Assembly: GCA_021810175.1 (NCBI GenBank)
Contig: JAJZJJ010000138.1
Coordinates: 1-7,201 of the forward strand
Source: Acidobacteriota bacterium
GTDB lineage: Bacteria > Acidobacteriota > Terriglobia > Terriglobales > Acidobacteriaceae
Direction: 5' to 3'
Length of the DNA stretch: 7,201 nucleotides
The position numbers and the translations under genes are program-made. Below the pieces are notes generated by a model. It was not told the origin of the DNA. It did not search any database and saw only the letters and a program-made list of their open reading frames with translations. The stretch's first letter is position 1. Each line of letters begins with the position of its first letter. Positions 1 to 6,295 of this stretch are shown one piece after another.

Positions 1-660
1 ATTGTCTACCAGGGCTACCAGACGCGCCGCGCTGCTGACGCCGCCGCGGAGTCCTCGGATGCTGCCTTTCGCCAAATTCAGATGATGAAAGATAAGGAGC
101 GCGCCAGGATTGAGGTGAAGGCAACTGGGCTTGAAGTGCAGCATGAGGCAGGAGATTCCTGGAACCTCAAAGCTGGGATAGAAATTCGTAACGTGGGGGG
201 CGGAAGGGCTTATGTGCGGCGGGGAGCAGCCGACCTTGTTATTCAGGGAGGCGATAACCTGGCGCAGGTCGGTAAGCCATGCGACTGGGTCCCACTGGAT
301 TTGGTTGGAAATTTCGTCGATCCGGATGGCCACCCTCTGGCAGAAGCGTTCTATTTCTTTCAAGGCCCAGGGCTCAGCCTCGCGGAGTATTCCAGAGTCA
401 TAAGCAGTGGCCAGTTGCCCGTTAGGATCATAGGATTTATCGATTACGAGACTGTGGGAACCAGGTTTCGCCTAGACTTCAGTTTTGTCTGGATTGGTTA
501 TGACAACCCGGGCAACGTCGGAGCGATGTTGACGTTCTCCGAGGAATTAAAGCCGAAAAACGATAGGGAGAGAATTTCTTTCGGATTTTGGCGGCGGGAG
601 TTGACCGAAGGAGTTGATGAGCGTGAAATTGATCCCCGCGATGCACAAGGCCCTAAGTAG
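1..660 (+). CDS. Hypothetical protein, C-terminal part (5' end outside window)
   Basis: The frame is open from base 1 to the TAG at 658-660 and shows 219 residues, so the gene starts upstream of the window; the internal ATG pair at 82-87 is probably not the start. I do not recognise a named family. The visible N-terminus is a charged, Ala/Arg/Glu-rich stretch (YQTRRAADAAAES, then MMKDKERARIEV). Such a stretch typically follows an N-terminal membrane helix and short coiled coil in many uncharacterised bacterial proteins. After it comes a beta-rich domain of about 150 residues containing 'AGIEIRNVGGGRAYV' and a later 'FIDYETVGTRFRLDFSFVW'. A membrane-anchored protein with a soluble beta-sandwich-like domain is my inference. 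GC is lower than in the rest of the window: hand counts gave 32/60 at 121-180 and 28/60 at 541-600, against 38/60 at 1561-1620 in the next gene. This may indicate recent acquisition. Its 3' end overlaps the convergent glycosyltransferase frame. Confidence 0.7.
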   Translation: MVYQGYQTRRAADAAAESSDAAFRQIQMMKDKERARIEVKATGLEVQHEAGDSWNLKAGIEIRNVGGGRAYVRRGAADLVIQGGDNLAQVGKPCDWVPLDLVGNFVDPDGHPLAEAFYFFQGPGLSLAEYSRVISSGQLPVRIIGFIDYETVGTRFRLDFSFVWIGYDNPGNVGAMLTFSEELKPKNDRERISFGFWRRELTEGVDEREIDPRDAQGPK

Positions 661-2318
661 GGCACTGCCGGCGAGCGAGCAGCTTGTGGCAGCGCCGCAG
701 TCCAGCTCCCTTGCCGCTTCCCTGCCCCGGGTGCGGAGGTCAGCCGGGCTTCGCGTGCTCCGCTGGTAGGGAAGGCGATGACGGCGGCCCACTGATACTT
801 ACGCATCTCCGCCCAGACGACGCCGCCATGGAGCGCGCGCGCGATGAGCTGCGGCGGGAGATCGCGGTGGAAGCCGAAGTAACGCTTGTCCCACGACTCG
901 CTGCGGCGGCCCAGGCCAAACGGCAGGCTGGGCGGATCGTATTTGGTGGAGAAGGCCAGCATCACGGTCCAGGTGCGCGGCATGAAGTCAGCCTTTGCGA
1001 TCTGCGGCGCGGAGAAGTTGTTGATGGCGACAACGGAGACCGGATGCGTGACGTAGCCCAGCTCCGGCTTGCTCATTTCGTCAGAGACGGGCCAGGCGGT
1101 GAGGACGGTCTGGCCGGGATAGTGGGTGACGATTTCGTGGATGGCCGCCTGCTGCAGGTGAATGTCGGTGACGTATTCGAGGTTATCCTCGGGGGCGAAG
1201 CGGTAGGGCGGATTGACGAAGAGGCCGATGACGAAGGCGGCGGCGCTGAGCGCGACCAGAGCGGACCATTCGCGCAGGCGGCGGCGGAAGGTATTGACGG
1301 CGATGAGCAGAATGAGCGGATAGAGCGGCAGCAGATAGCGGGTGAGGAGCGCTCCGCCGAGGACCGAGTAGAAGACGACGTTTGTGGCGATGACGACGCC
1401 AAAGACCGCCAGATGGGCGGCAGAGATGCGCGGGCGGGGAACGCCATCGTCCTGAACCGGAGGCAGCAGCAGGCAGGCCAGCATCAGCGCCACAGGAACG
1501 AAGAGGTTCATGTGGATGGTGATGTGCATGATGCGGTAGCCGAGCGCGATGAGGATGCGCTCGGGGTTGAGCGTGGCGGTGGCGTTGTAGCGGAAGTACT
1601 GCGGGTTGCCGAAGAGGAAGCCGGTGCGGCTCCAATAGAAGGCGTACCAGGCGGTCAGCGGCAGGATGGGAACGAGCAGGGCAATGACGGCGCTCAGGCG
1701 TTCGCGGAGGGAGGGTCCGGCTCCGTCGGGGCCGCGCCAGATGCGTCCGCGCCAGGCGATCCAGAGGGCCAGCGCGGCCGGGGTGACGATGGAGGTCTCC
1801 TTGCAGAGGGCGGCGATGGAAAAGGCCAGGGCGGTGAGCCAGAAGCGTTCTTCCATCAGGAAGACCAGGCCCCAGAGCGTGGCCGCGGCGGCGAACATAT
1901 CGGCGTGGGCCAGCGAGCTTTGCGCGAAGAAGACCGGATAGACAGCCGTGAGCAGAACGGTGGAGACGGCGACCGACGTTCTGCCGGTGGCGACAATGGC
2001 CAGCCGCCAGACGGCCGTGAGTCCGATGGCGGCCACCAGACACATCGAGATGCGGGTGACGATCGGCGCGAAGTGGAAGATCTTCCACCAGAGGGTGAGC
2101 CAGATGGAAGGCAGCGGCGGATGGCCGTTGGAGAGCGTGGAATACGGGATGAGAGCGCCGGTGCGGAAGAAGTCGAAGGCGGCGGGAATGTAGTAGCCGG
2201 CTTCGTCCCAGTAATAGGGCAGGCGCAGCAGGGGGAAGTGCGCGGCCAGCACGGCGAAGAAAATCAGGGGAAGAATGGCCCAGAGGGGGACGTGAATTTT
2301 GGGGCCGGTATGGCGCAT
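498..2318 (-). CDS. Glycosyltransferase family 39 (ArnT/PMT-like) membrane protein
   Basis: Predicted polytopic inner-membrane glycosyltransferase of the GT39/PMT_2 type. These enzymes use polyprenyl-phosphate-linked sugars to modify lipid or protein acceptors on the periplasmic side; the donor and acceptor cannot be told from sequence. Read from ATG 2318, the protein has 606 residues. It opens with a membrane helix (about 11-33), then the acidic loop motif YYWDEAGYY with D38/E39, the usual metal/donor-site pair of this fold. HPPLP follows at 66-70, a conserved-looking SLAHADMF at 135-142 and CKETS at 172-176. I count about 12 hydrophobic segments up to residue ~370, followed by a soluble C-terminal domain. 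Family-like sequence seems to end near F516 (WAAVIAF, base 771). The last 90 residues are low-complexity and partly antisense to the gene at 1-660, so the true 3' end may be eroded. The start at 2318 was chosen because the 48 in-frame residues upstream are Pro/Arg-rich and overlap the preceding gene. No clear Shine-Dalgarno is visible. The start lies 47 bases after the DUF3467 stop, so the two are probably co-transcribed. Confidence 0.85.
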   Translation of the reverse strand: MRHTGPKIHVPLWAILPLIFFAVLAAHFPLLRLPYYWDEAGYYIPAAFDFFRTGALIPYSTLSNGHPPLPSIWLTLWWKIFHFAPIVTRISMCLVAAIGLTAVWRLAIVATGRTSVAVSTVLLTAVYPVFFAQSSLAHADMFAAAATLWGLVFLMEERFWLTALAFSIAALCKETSIVTPAALALWIAWRGRIWRGPDGAGPSLRERLSAVIALLVPILPLTAWYAFYWSRTGFLFGNPQYFRYNATATLNPERILIALGYRIMHITIHMNLFVPVALMLACLLLPPVQDDGVPRPRISAAHLAVFGVVIATNVVFYSVLGGALLTRYLLPLYPLILLIAVNTFRRRLREWSALVALSAAAFVIGLFVNPPYRFAPEDNLEYVTDIHLQQAAIHEIVTHYPGQTVLTAWPVSDEMSKPELGYVTHPVSVVAINNFSAPQIAKADFMPRTWTVMLAFSTKYDPPSLPFGLGRRSESWDKRYFGFHRDLPPQLIARALHGGVVWAEMRKYQWAAVIAFPTSGAREARLTSAPGAGKRQGSWTAALPQAARSPAVPYLGPCASRGSISRSSTPSVNSRRQNPKEILSLSFFGFNSSENVNIAPTLPGLS

Positions 2319-2365
2319 GGCGGGGGAACGGAACGGCTTCAGCTCTCCGGTGTCACGCGCTGTTT

Positions 2366-2665
2366 TCAATGGACAGGACCCCGGGGGACCACCTGCGGCT
2401 CCAGTGCGAGGTTGCCGAAGGTCTGCTCGTACTGGGCGAGGTTCTGGCCGAGGACGTTCCACAGGGCCTTGGCCTGCTGCGGGCTGAGGTAAACGCCGAC
2501 GGAGTTCTCGACGTTGACGGCTTCCGGAGTTTCCTGGTGCATCAGGCCAAAGGCGAGCTGGAAGTCCCAGACGCTGACCCGCACCTGCACGCTGTTGGAA
2601 TAGACCTCGCGATAGTCAGGGCTTTGAGTGATCTGCACTTTGGGCTGCGGGTTTGTGGGATTCAT
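2366..2665 (-). CDS. DUF3467 domain protein
   Basis: A 99-residue protein that matches the DUF3467 family along most of its length. Diagnostic features are the 'YSNSVQVRVSVWDFQLAFG' core at residues 22-40, the segment VNVENSVGVYLSPQQAKAL at 50-68, and an amphipathic helix ending in NLAQYEQTFG. The family is widespread in bacteria and archaea and has no established biochemical role; the strands-plus-helix pattern suggests a small oligomeric protein. The start was set at ATG 2665 (MNPTNPQ). An in-frame ATG at 2671 adds only two residues, and a further in-frame extension to 2746 encodes a Pro-rich stretch unlike the family. No strong Shine-Dalgarno is visible for either ATG. The stop (TGA, 2366-2368) is 47 bases before the glycosyltransferase start on the same strand, so an operon is likely. 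It is transcribed divergently from the EF-G paralogue. Confidence 0.88.
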   Translation of the reverse strand: MNPTNPQPKVQITQSPDYREVYSNSVQVRVSVWDFQLAFGLMHQETPEAVNVENSVGVYLSPQQAKALWNVLGQNLAQYEQTFGNLALEPQVVPRGPVH

Positions 2666-2735
2666 AAGCATCAGAGTACCGCATGGATGGAAGGGGATGG
2701 CCGGCGCGGGCGTGAAATTCGGCGGGGATCTGACT

Positions 2736-2765
2736 TTGCGGTCCACGGCCCTCTGGTGCTACGAT
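2736..2765 (+). promoter_or_regulatory. Candidate sigma70-type promoter for the EF-G paralogue
   Basis: TTGCGG at 2736-2741 and TACGAT at 2760-2765 are separated by 18 bases and read toward the EF-G paralogue. Transcription would begin near 2770-2772, giving a leader of about 290 bases. This is the best -35/-10 pair I found in the divergent region, but it was chosen by eye. A different promoter closer to the gene cannot be excluded. Confidence 0.4.
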
Positions 2766-2769
2766 CCGT

Positions 2770-3058
2770 GTTTCCGCGAACCGGGCTTTCGCAGGAGAGA
2801 AAAGGCCGGTTCCAGGGGTTTCGCCATGCCGGAAGAGGACCGAGCGATCGGCCCTCCGGCACGCATCAGCCGCGCGCCGGAGCTCATTCCGCCCCACCTG
2901 GGACGCCCCCAGCGACGCCCGCCGGAAATCCCTGTGCCCGCCATCACGGCGGGCCTGCCTGCCGCGGCGATCTACTGGCCAGTTTCAGCTGAAGACAAAA
3001 ACCGAGCGGCTCCGCGTCCGGGAAGCCGCGCATATCCACCTTCCACCAGGAGAATTCT
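2770..3058 (+). promoter_or_regulatory. Long, foldable leader upstream of the EF-G paralogue
   Basis: The divergent intergenic region (2666-3058) has no recognised gene. Its right-hand part would be the untranslated leader of the EF-G paralogue if the promoter at 2736-2765 is used. Visible structure: GAACCGG (2778-2784) can pair with CCGGTTC (2806-2812), and it competes with a smaller GCGAA/TTCGC hairpin (2776-2780 with 2788-2792). A 12-bp irregular hairpin spans 2828-2860: GCCGGA/TCCGGC outer stem, a GG/CC step, CCGA/TCGG inner stem and a GCGA (GNRA-type) loop. A 7-bp GC hairpin lies at 2936-2954. A 78-codon frame starting at ATG 2826 ends in TGA 3060-3062, overlapping the EF-G start as ATGA. 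I could not match any known riboswitch class. The Shine-Dalgarno AGGAG at 3048-3052 lies 6 bases before ATG 3059. Confidence 0.3.
2936..2954 (+). repeat. GC hairpin, near-copy of the terminator stem after the EF-G paralogue
   Basis: GCCCGCC (2936-2942), loop ATCAC, GGCGGGC (2948-2954) form a perfect 7-bp stem. Extended by CT to 2956, the 21-base unit differs at only two loop positions from the unit at 5232-5252. Unlike the downstream copy it is followed by CTGCCTGCC rather than a T-rich run, so it should not act as an ordinary intrinsic terminator. Confidence 0.5.
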
Positions 3059-5206
3059 ATGAAGAGCTATCCAGGAAGCGAGATTCGCAACGTAGCTGTA
3101 GTGGGGCATGCACAAAGCGGCAAGACGACGCTGGTCGCCGCTCTGCTGCATGCCGCCAGGATGACCGACAAACACGGCCTCGTGGAGGATGGCAGCGCGG
3201 TGACCGCCTACGACGAAGAAGACGTGGCCCGCCGAACCACCATGCAGAACGCGGTGGCTTTCGCGGAATGGAACGGCGTGAAGGTCAACCTGATCGACAC
3301 TCCGGGCTTCCACATGTTCGTGCATGAGGCGCGCTGCGCGATGCTGCCGGTGGAGGCGGCTCTGATTGCGGTGAATGCCGTGAGCGGCGTGGAGGCCATG
3401 ACCGAGCGGGTGTGGAAGTACGCGGAGGAGTTCAACCTGCCGCGGGTGCTGACGATCAATCAGATGGACCATCCGAGGGCCGGGGACGGCGGCCAGGCGC
3501 TGAAGGCGCTGGAGGAACGCTTCGGACGGCAGTGCATCCCGGTGCAGCTGCCGATTACCGGAGACAAGGGTTTTGAGGGCGTCGTGGATCTGGTGACCAT
3601 GGAAGCCTTCTTTTACACGAGCGGCGGCGATGGGCATGGAAATATCGGCGAGATTCCGGCGCATCTGAAAGAGGCGGCGCAGCAGGCGCACGAGACGCTG
3701 GTGGAGCTGGTGGCCGAGGGCAAGGACGAGCTGATGGAGGAGTTCTTCCGCGAAGGCACCATCCCCGAGCAGCACCTGATCACCGCTCTGCACGAGGCCA
3801 TTCGCGAGGACCGCATCTTCCCGGTGCTGTACGCGAGCGGGCTGGCGAATGTGGCGACGGATCATCTGCTGGACTTCCTGAAGGTGTACGCGCCGGCTCC
3901 GATTGAGCGCGAGCCGGTGGCCGCGCGGGCCGTGCAGCATGCCATGGCCGCGGCCACCAACGGCGAGGCGGCGGAGAGCACCGAAGAGCAGGCGCCGGAG
4001 ATCGTGATGCGCAAAGTGGACGACGGCGAGCCGCTGGCGCTGTACGTCTTCAAGACCATGACCGATCCGTTTGCCGGACGCATCAGCTTCTTCAAGGTCT
4101 TCTCCGGGTGCCTGAAGAACGATGCGACGCTGGTGAACTATCAGCGCAGGACGACGGAGAAGTTTTCGCATCTGTCGATCATGCAGGGGCGCACAGCGGT
4201 TCCGGTGAGCGAGCTGCACGCCGGCGATCTGGGAGCGGTGGCAAAGCTGAAGGAGACGCTGACCGGCGAAACCCTGGGCGATAAAGGGCACGAGCTGTTC
4301 TTTGAGCCTGTGGGCCTGCCGGAGCCGGCCATGACGTGGGCCATCGAGCCGAAGACGCGGGCCGACGAGGACAAGCTGGCGCCGGCCGTCCACAAGCTGA
4401 TGGAAGAGGACCTGATGGTGCGCTTCTTCCGCGACGGGCAGACGAACGAGTTCCTGATCGCGGCAACCGGCCAGCAGCACATCGAGTCGCTGGTGAACAA
4501 GCTGCGCAAGCGCTACCACACCGAGGTGACGCTGAATGCGCCGCGCGTGCCCTATCGGGAGACGATCCGCGGGCGCGCCGAGGCCCAGGGCCGGCACAAG
4601 AAGCAGACCGGAGGCCATGGGCAGTATGGCGACTGCAAAATCCGCATGGAGCCATTGCCGCGCGGCGGCGGCTTCGAGTTCGTGAACGACATCTTCGGCG
4701 GGGCCATTCCGAGAGGGTTCATTCCGGCGGTGGAGAAAGGCATCCAGGAGTCGGCGGCGCGCGGCTACCTGGCCGGGTATCCGGTGGTGGACTTCCGGGT
4801 GACGCTCTTCGACGGCAGCTACCATGACGTGGATTCAAACGAGCTGTCGTTCAAACTGGCGGGGCGGCTGGCGTTCAGGAAATGCATGGAGCAGGCAAAG
4901 CCGACTTTGCTGGAGCCGGTGATGACGGTCGAGATCGAAGCGCCGCAGGATTTTGCCGGTGCGCTGATGGGCGACCTGAACCAGCGGCGCGGCCGGGTGC
5001 AGGGCATGGAGAGCCGGGGCGCCACAGCCGTGATCCGTGCGGAAGTGCCCATGTCGGAAATGCTGACCTATGGGCAGAGCCTCACCGCGATGACACAGGG
5101 ACGAGGCAGCTTCCACATGGACATGGACCACTACGACATCGTTCCGCAGCCGATTGCCGACAAGATTGTGGCGGCGGCAAAGCGTCCCGTGGAGGAAGAA
5201 GAGTAG
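3059..5206 (+). CDS. fusA2: Elongation factor G paralogue (EF-G2-like) with altered G motifs
   Basis: A 715-residue translational GTPase-family protein with full EF-G architecture: G domain (about 9-300), domain II (about 320-405), domain III (about 410-488), domain IV (about 488-610) and domain V to the end. The start at ATG 3059 is supported by AGGAG six bases upstream. The P-loop GHAQSGKT (16-23) is intact. The other GTPase motifs deviate. Switch I reads VARRTTM (56-62) where EF-G has ERGITI. Switch II is DTPGF (80-84), with Phe in place of the catalytic His of DTPGH. The base-recognition motif is NQMD (134-137) in place of NKMD. Domain IV is well kept: GGHGQYG at 518-524 corresponds to GGRGQYG, and the tip loop SYHDVD at 587-592 is canonical. 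EF-G normally drives tRNA-mRNA translocation and, with RRF, ribosome recycling. This copy is a paralogue, with a canonical fusA expected in the str operon elsewhere. EF-G2-type paralogues reported to lack ribosome-stimulated GTPase exist in Mycobacterium smegmatis and Bacteroides. The gene is followed by a strong terminator and appears monocistronic. Confidence 0.93.
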   Translation: MKSYPGSEIRNVAVVGHAQSGKTTLVAALLHAARMTDKHGLVEDGSAVTAYDEEDVARRTTMQNAVAFAEWNGVKVNLIDTPGFHMFVHEARCAMLPVEAALIAVNAVSGVEAMTERVWKYAEEFNLPRVLTINQMDHPRAGDGGQALKALEERFGRQCIPVQLPITGDKGFEGVVDLVTMEAFFYTSGGDGHGNIGEIPAHLKEAAQQAHETLVELVAEGKDELMEEFFREGTIPEQHLITALHEAIREDRIFPVLYASGLANVATDHLLDFLKVYAPAPIEREPVAARAVQHAMAAATNGEAAESTEEQAPEIVMRKVDDGEPLALYVFKTMTDPFAGRISFFKVFSGCLKNDATLVNYQRRTTEKFSHLSIMQGRTAVPVSELHAGDLGAVAKLKETLTGETLGDKGHELFFEPVGLPEPAMTWAIEPKTRADEDKLAPAVHKLMEEDLMVRFFRDGQTNEFLIAATGQQHIESLVNKLRKRYHTEVTLNAPRVPYRETIRGRAEAQGRHKKQTGGHGQYGDCKIRMEPLPRGGGFEFVNDIFGGAIPRGFIPAVEKGIQESAARGYLAGYPVVDFRVTLFDGSYHDVDSNELSFKLAGRLAFRKCMEQAKPTLLEPVMTVEIEAPQDFAGALMGDLNQRRGRVQGMESRGATAVIRAEVPMSEMLTYGQSLTAMTQGRGSFHMDMDHYDIVPQPIADKIVAAAKRPVEEEE

Positions 5207-5229
5207 TTCCCCGGTGAACAGAAGCAGCG

Positions 5230-5260
5230 AGGCCCGCCACCATGGCGGGCCTTTGCTTTG
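5230..5260 (+). terminator. Intrinsic terminator of the EF-G paralogue
   Basis: AGGCCCGCC (5230-5238), loop ACCAT, GGCGGGCCT (5244-5252) form a perfect 9-bp GC-rich stem, followed by TTGCTTTG. It starts 23 bases after the EF-G paralogue stop. Only the plus-strand side carries a T-rich tail, so it primarily serves that gene. It sits in the convergent gap with trmD (83 bases) and may also stop trmD transcripts, for which no better hairpin is visible. Confidence 0.8.
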
Positions 5261-5289
5261 AGGCGAAGGCGGTTCCGCGCGCGTGGACG

Positions 5290-6105
5290 CTACGGTTCCG
5301 CACGCCAGCCCAGGGAACGGAGGAAGGCGATGTCGGCCTGCGTGAGCGCCGCATCGCGCAGCAGATCGGGCCGGTTGCGCAGCGTCTTCTCCAGCGCGCG
5401 CTCCCTGCGCCAGCGGCGAATGATGGCGTGATCGCCCTGGGTGAGCACCTCGGGTACGGCCAGGCCGCGGAACTCCGCCGGCCGCGTGTAGTGGGGATAG
5501 TCGAGCAGGCCGCCGGAGCCGTGGGTGGAACGCGGCACGCCTTCGCTGTCCTTCGCCGGACCGGCGTCCGCGGGACCGAAGCTTTCATATTCGCTCGATG
5601 CCTCGTTGCCGAGCACGCCCGGCAGCAGACGAGCGGTGGCATCGACGATGACCGCGGCGCCCAGTTCTCCGCCGGAGAGGACGTAGTCTCCGATGGAGAG
5701 CTCGCGGTCGCAGAGCAGTTCGCTGACACGCTCGTCCACGCCTTCGTAGCGTCCGCAGATGAGCACCACGCGCTCGAGCGCGGCCAGTTCGCGCGCCACC
5801 GTCTGCGTGAATCGCGCGCCCTGAGCGGACAACAGAATGACCTGTTCACGATTTTTCCGGCGCTCGTTTTTTGCGGCGATGCCCAGCGACTCCACGGCTT
5901 CGGCGAGCGGCTCCGGCTTGAGCACCATGCCTTCGCCGCCGCCGAAGGGCCGGTCGTCGACGGTCCGGTGACGATCGTGCGCGAAGGCGCGAAGGTCGTG
6001 AACGTCAATAGTGACGCGGCCGGCAGCGATTGCGCGCCGCAGCACGCCGCAGTCCAGAAAACCGCTGAAGAAGTCCGGGAAAATTGTAACCAGGTCGAAT
6101 CGCAT
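5290..6105 (-). CDS. trmD: tRNA (guanine37-N1)-methyltransferase TrmD
   Basis: A 271-residue SPOUT-class methyltransferase that uses S-adenosylmethionine to make m1G37 in tRNAs with a G36-G37 sequence, preventing +1 frameshifting. Family motifs in order: [19 protein letters not shown] at 43-61, [11 protein letters not shown] at 118-128, the knot segment [12 protein letters not shown] at 137-148, PGVLGNEAS at 162-170, and [11 protein letters not shown] at 199-209. R159 lines up with E. coli R154. E174 (in ESF) lines up with the E. coli catalytic D169 (in DSF), a conservative change. Between SF176 and G199 lie 22 residues where E. coli has two, so the interdomain linker carries a 20-residue Gly/Ala/Ser/Pro-rich insertion. 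The start at ATG 6105 gives the canonical N-terminus [13 protein letters not shown]; no Shine-Dalgarno is obvious. The gene is normally directly downstream of rimM. Here 767 bases and an oppositely oriented gene separate them, so its promoter must lie inside 6106-6872, most likely before the H1-like gene. No clear -35/-10 pair was found on that strand. rplS is not downstream. Confidence 0.96.
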   Translation of the reverse strand: MRFDLVTIFPDFFSGFLDCGVLRRAIAAGRVTIDVHDLRAFAHDRHRTVDDRPFGGGEGMVLKPEPLAEAVESLGIAAKNERRKNREQVILLSAQGARFTQTVARELAALERVVLICGRYEGVDERVSELLCDRELSIGDYVLSGGELGAAVIVDATARLLPGVLGNEASSEYESFGPADAGPAKDSEGVPRSTHGSGGLLDYPHYTRPAEFRGLAVPEVLTQGDHAIIRRWRRERALEKTLRNRPDLLRDAALTQADIAFLRSLGWRAEP

Positions 6106-6180
6106 ATCGTCGCGGCCGCGCAGAAGCTGCGTCGCGGCGCTGTTTCATTGTGGCATGAGGTACCTCGCATTGTTTTCTGA

Positions 6181-6210
6181 TGGAAACTCGCCGCATCGTA
6201 TTGCTATAAT
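6181..6210 (+). promoter_or_regulatory. Extended -10 promoter of the H1-like gene
   Basis: A perfect TATAAT (6205-6210) is preceded by TG one base upstream (TGCTATAAT, an extended -10). TGGAAA at 6181-6186 is a weak -35 at 18-base spacing. Transcription would start near 6216-6218, giving a leader of about 80 bases. This is the clearest promoter in the window and sits in the 190-base divergent gap between trmD and the H1-like gene. A 10-bp palindrome, GAGGTACCTC (6157-6166), lies about 40 bases upstream of the -10 and could be a regulator site. Confidence 0.7.
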
Positions 6211-6225
6211 CCGCCCCGTAGTTGA

Positions 6226-6238
6226 GCCAGATTCTGGC
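6226..6238 (+). promoter_or_regulatory. Palindrome just downstream of the H1-like gene promoter
   Basis: GCCAGA-T-TCTGGC is a perfect inverted repeat with a single central base, starting about 15 bases after the -10 hexamer and so within the first bases of the transcript. Position and symmetry fit a repressor operator, or a small 5' hairpin only if the loop opens. No regulator is identified. Confidence 0.3.
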
Positions 6239-6280
6239 ATACTCATACAGCGGAAGATTTCGCAATTCGACTCGGAGCCC

Positions 6281-6286
6281 GGAGGG
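6281..6286 (+). promoter_or_regulatory. Ribosome binding site deciding the H1-like start
   Basis: GGAGGG lies 9 bases before ATG 6296. The same frame is open upstream to 6011, but that longer frame starts before the promoter, so the ATG at 6296 is preferred. A second ATG at 6288 is only one base from the Shine-Dalgarno and encodes just Met-Ile before TGA. Confidence 0.7.
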
Positions 6287-6295
6287 CATGATCTG

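Noticed and set aside
684..2492. 602-codon plus-strand frame opposite the glycosyltransferase
   Set aside because: Asp/Gly/Arg/Glu-rich nonsense composition with no family features; it mirrors a well-supported membrane protein gene and is a typical high-GC antisense shadow.
2366..2746. 126-residue version of the DUF3467 protein starting at 2746
   Set aside because: The extra N-terminal residues are Pro-rich and lie outside the family core; ATG 2665 (or 2671) gives a normal-length protein.
2770..2870. Possible small RNA (SRP RNA, tmRNA or tRNA-like) in the divergent region
   Set aside because: Stems are present, but I found none of the signature elements: no GGAAGG/AGCAGC SRP core, no T-arm GGTTCGAATCC and no CCA-ending acceptor.
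2972..4825. 617-codon minus-strand frame opposite the EF-G paralogue
   Set aside because: His/Leu/Arg-rich low-information sequence antisense to a conserved EF-G coding region; no recognisable domain.
5242..6180. 312-codon plus-strand frame opposite trmD
   Set aside because: Antisense shadow of a clear TrmD; begins inside the terminator of the EF-G paralogue.
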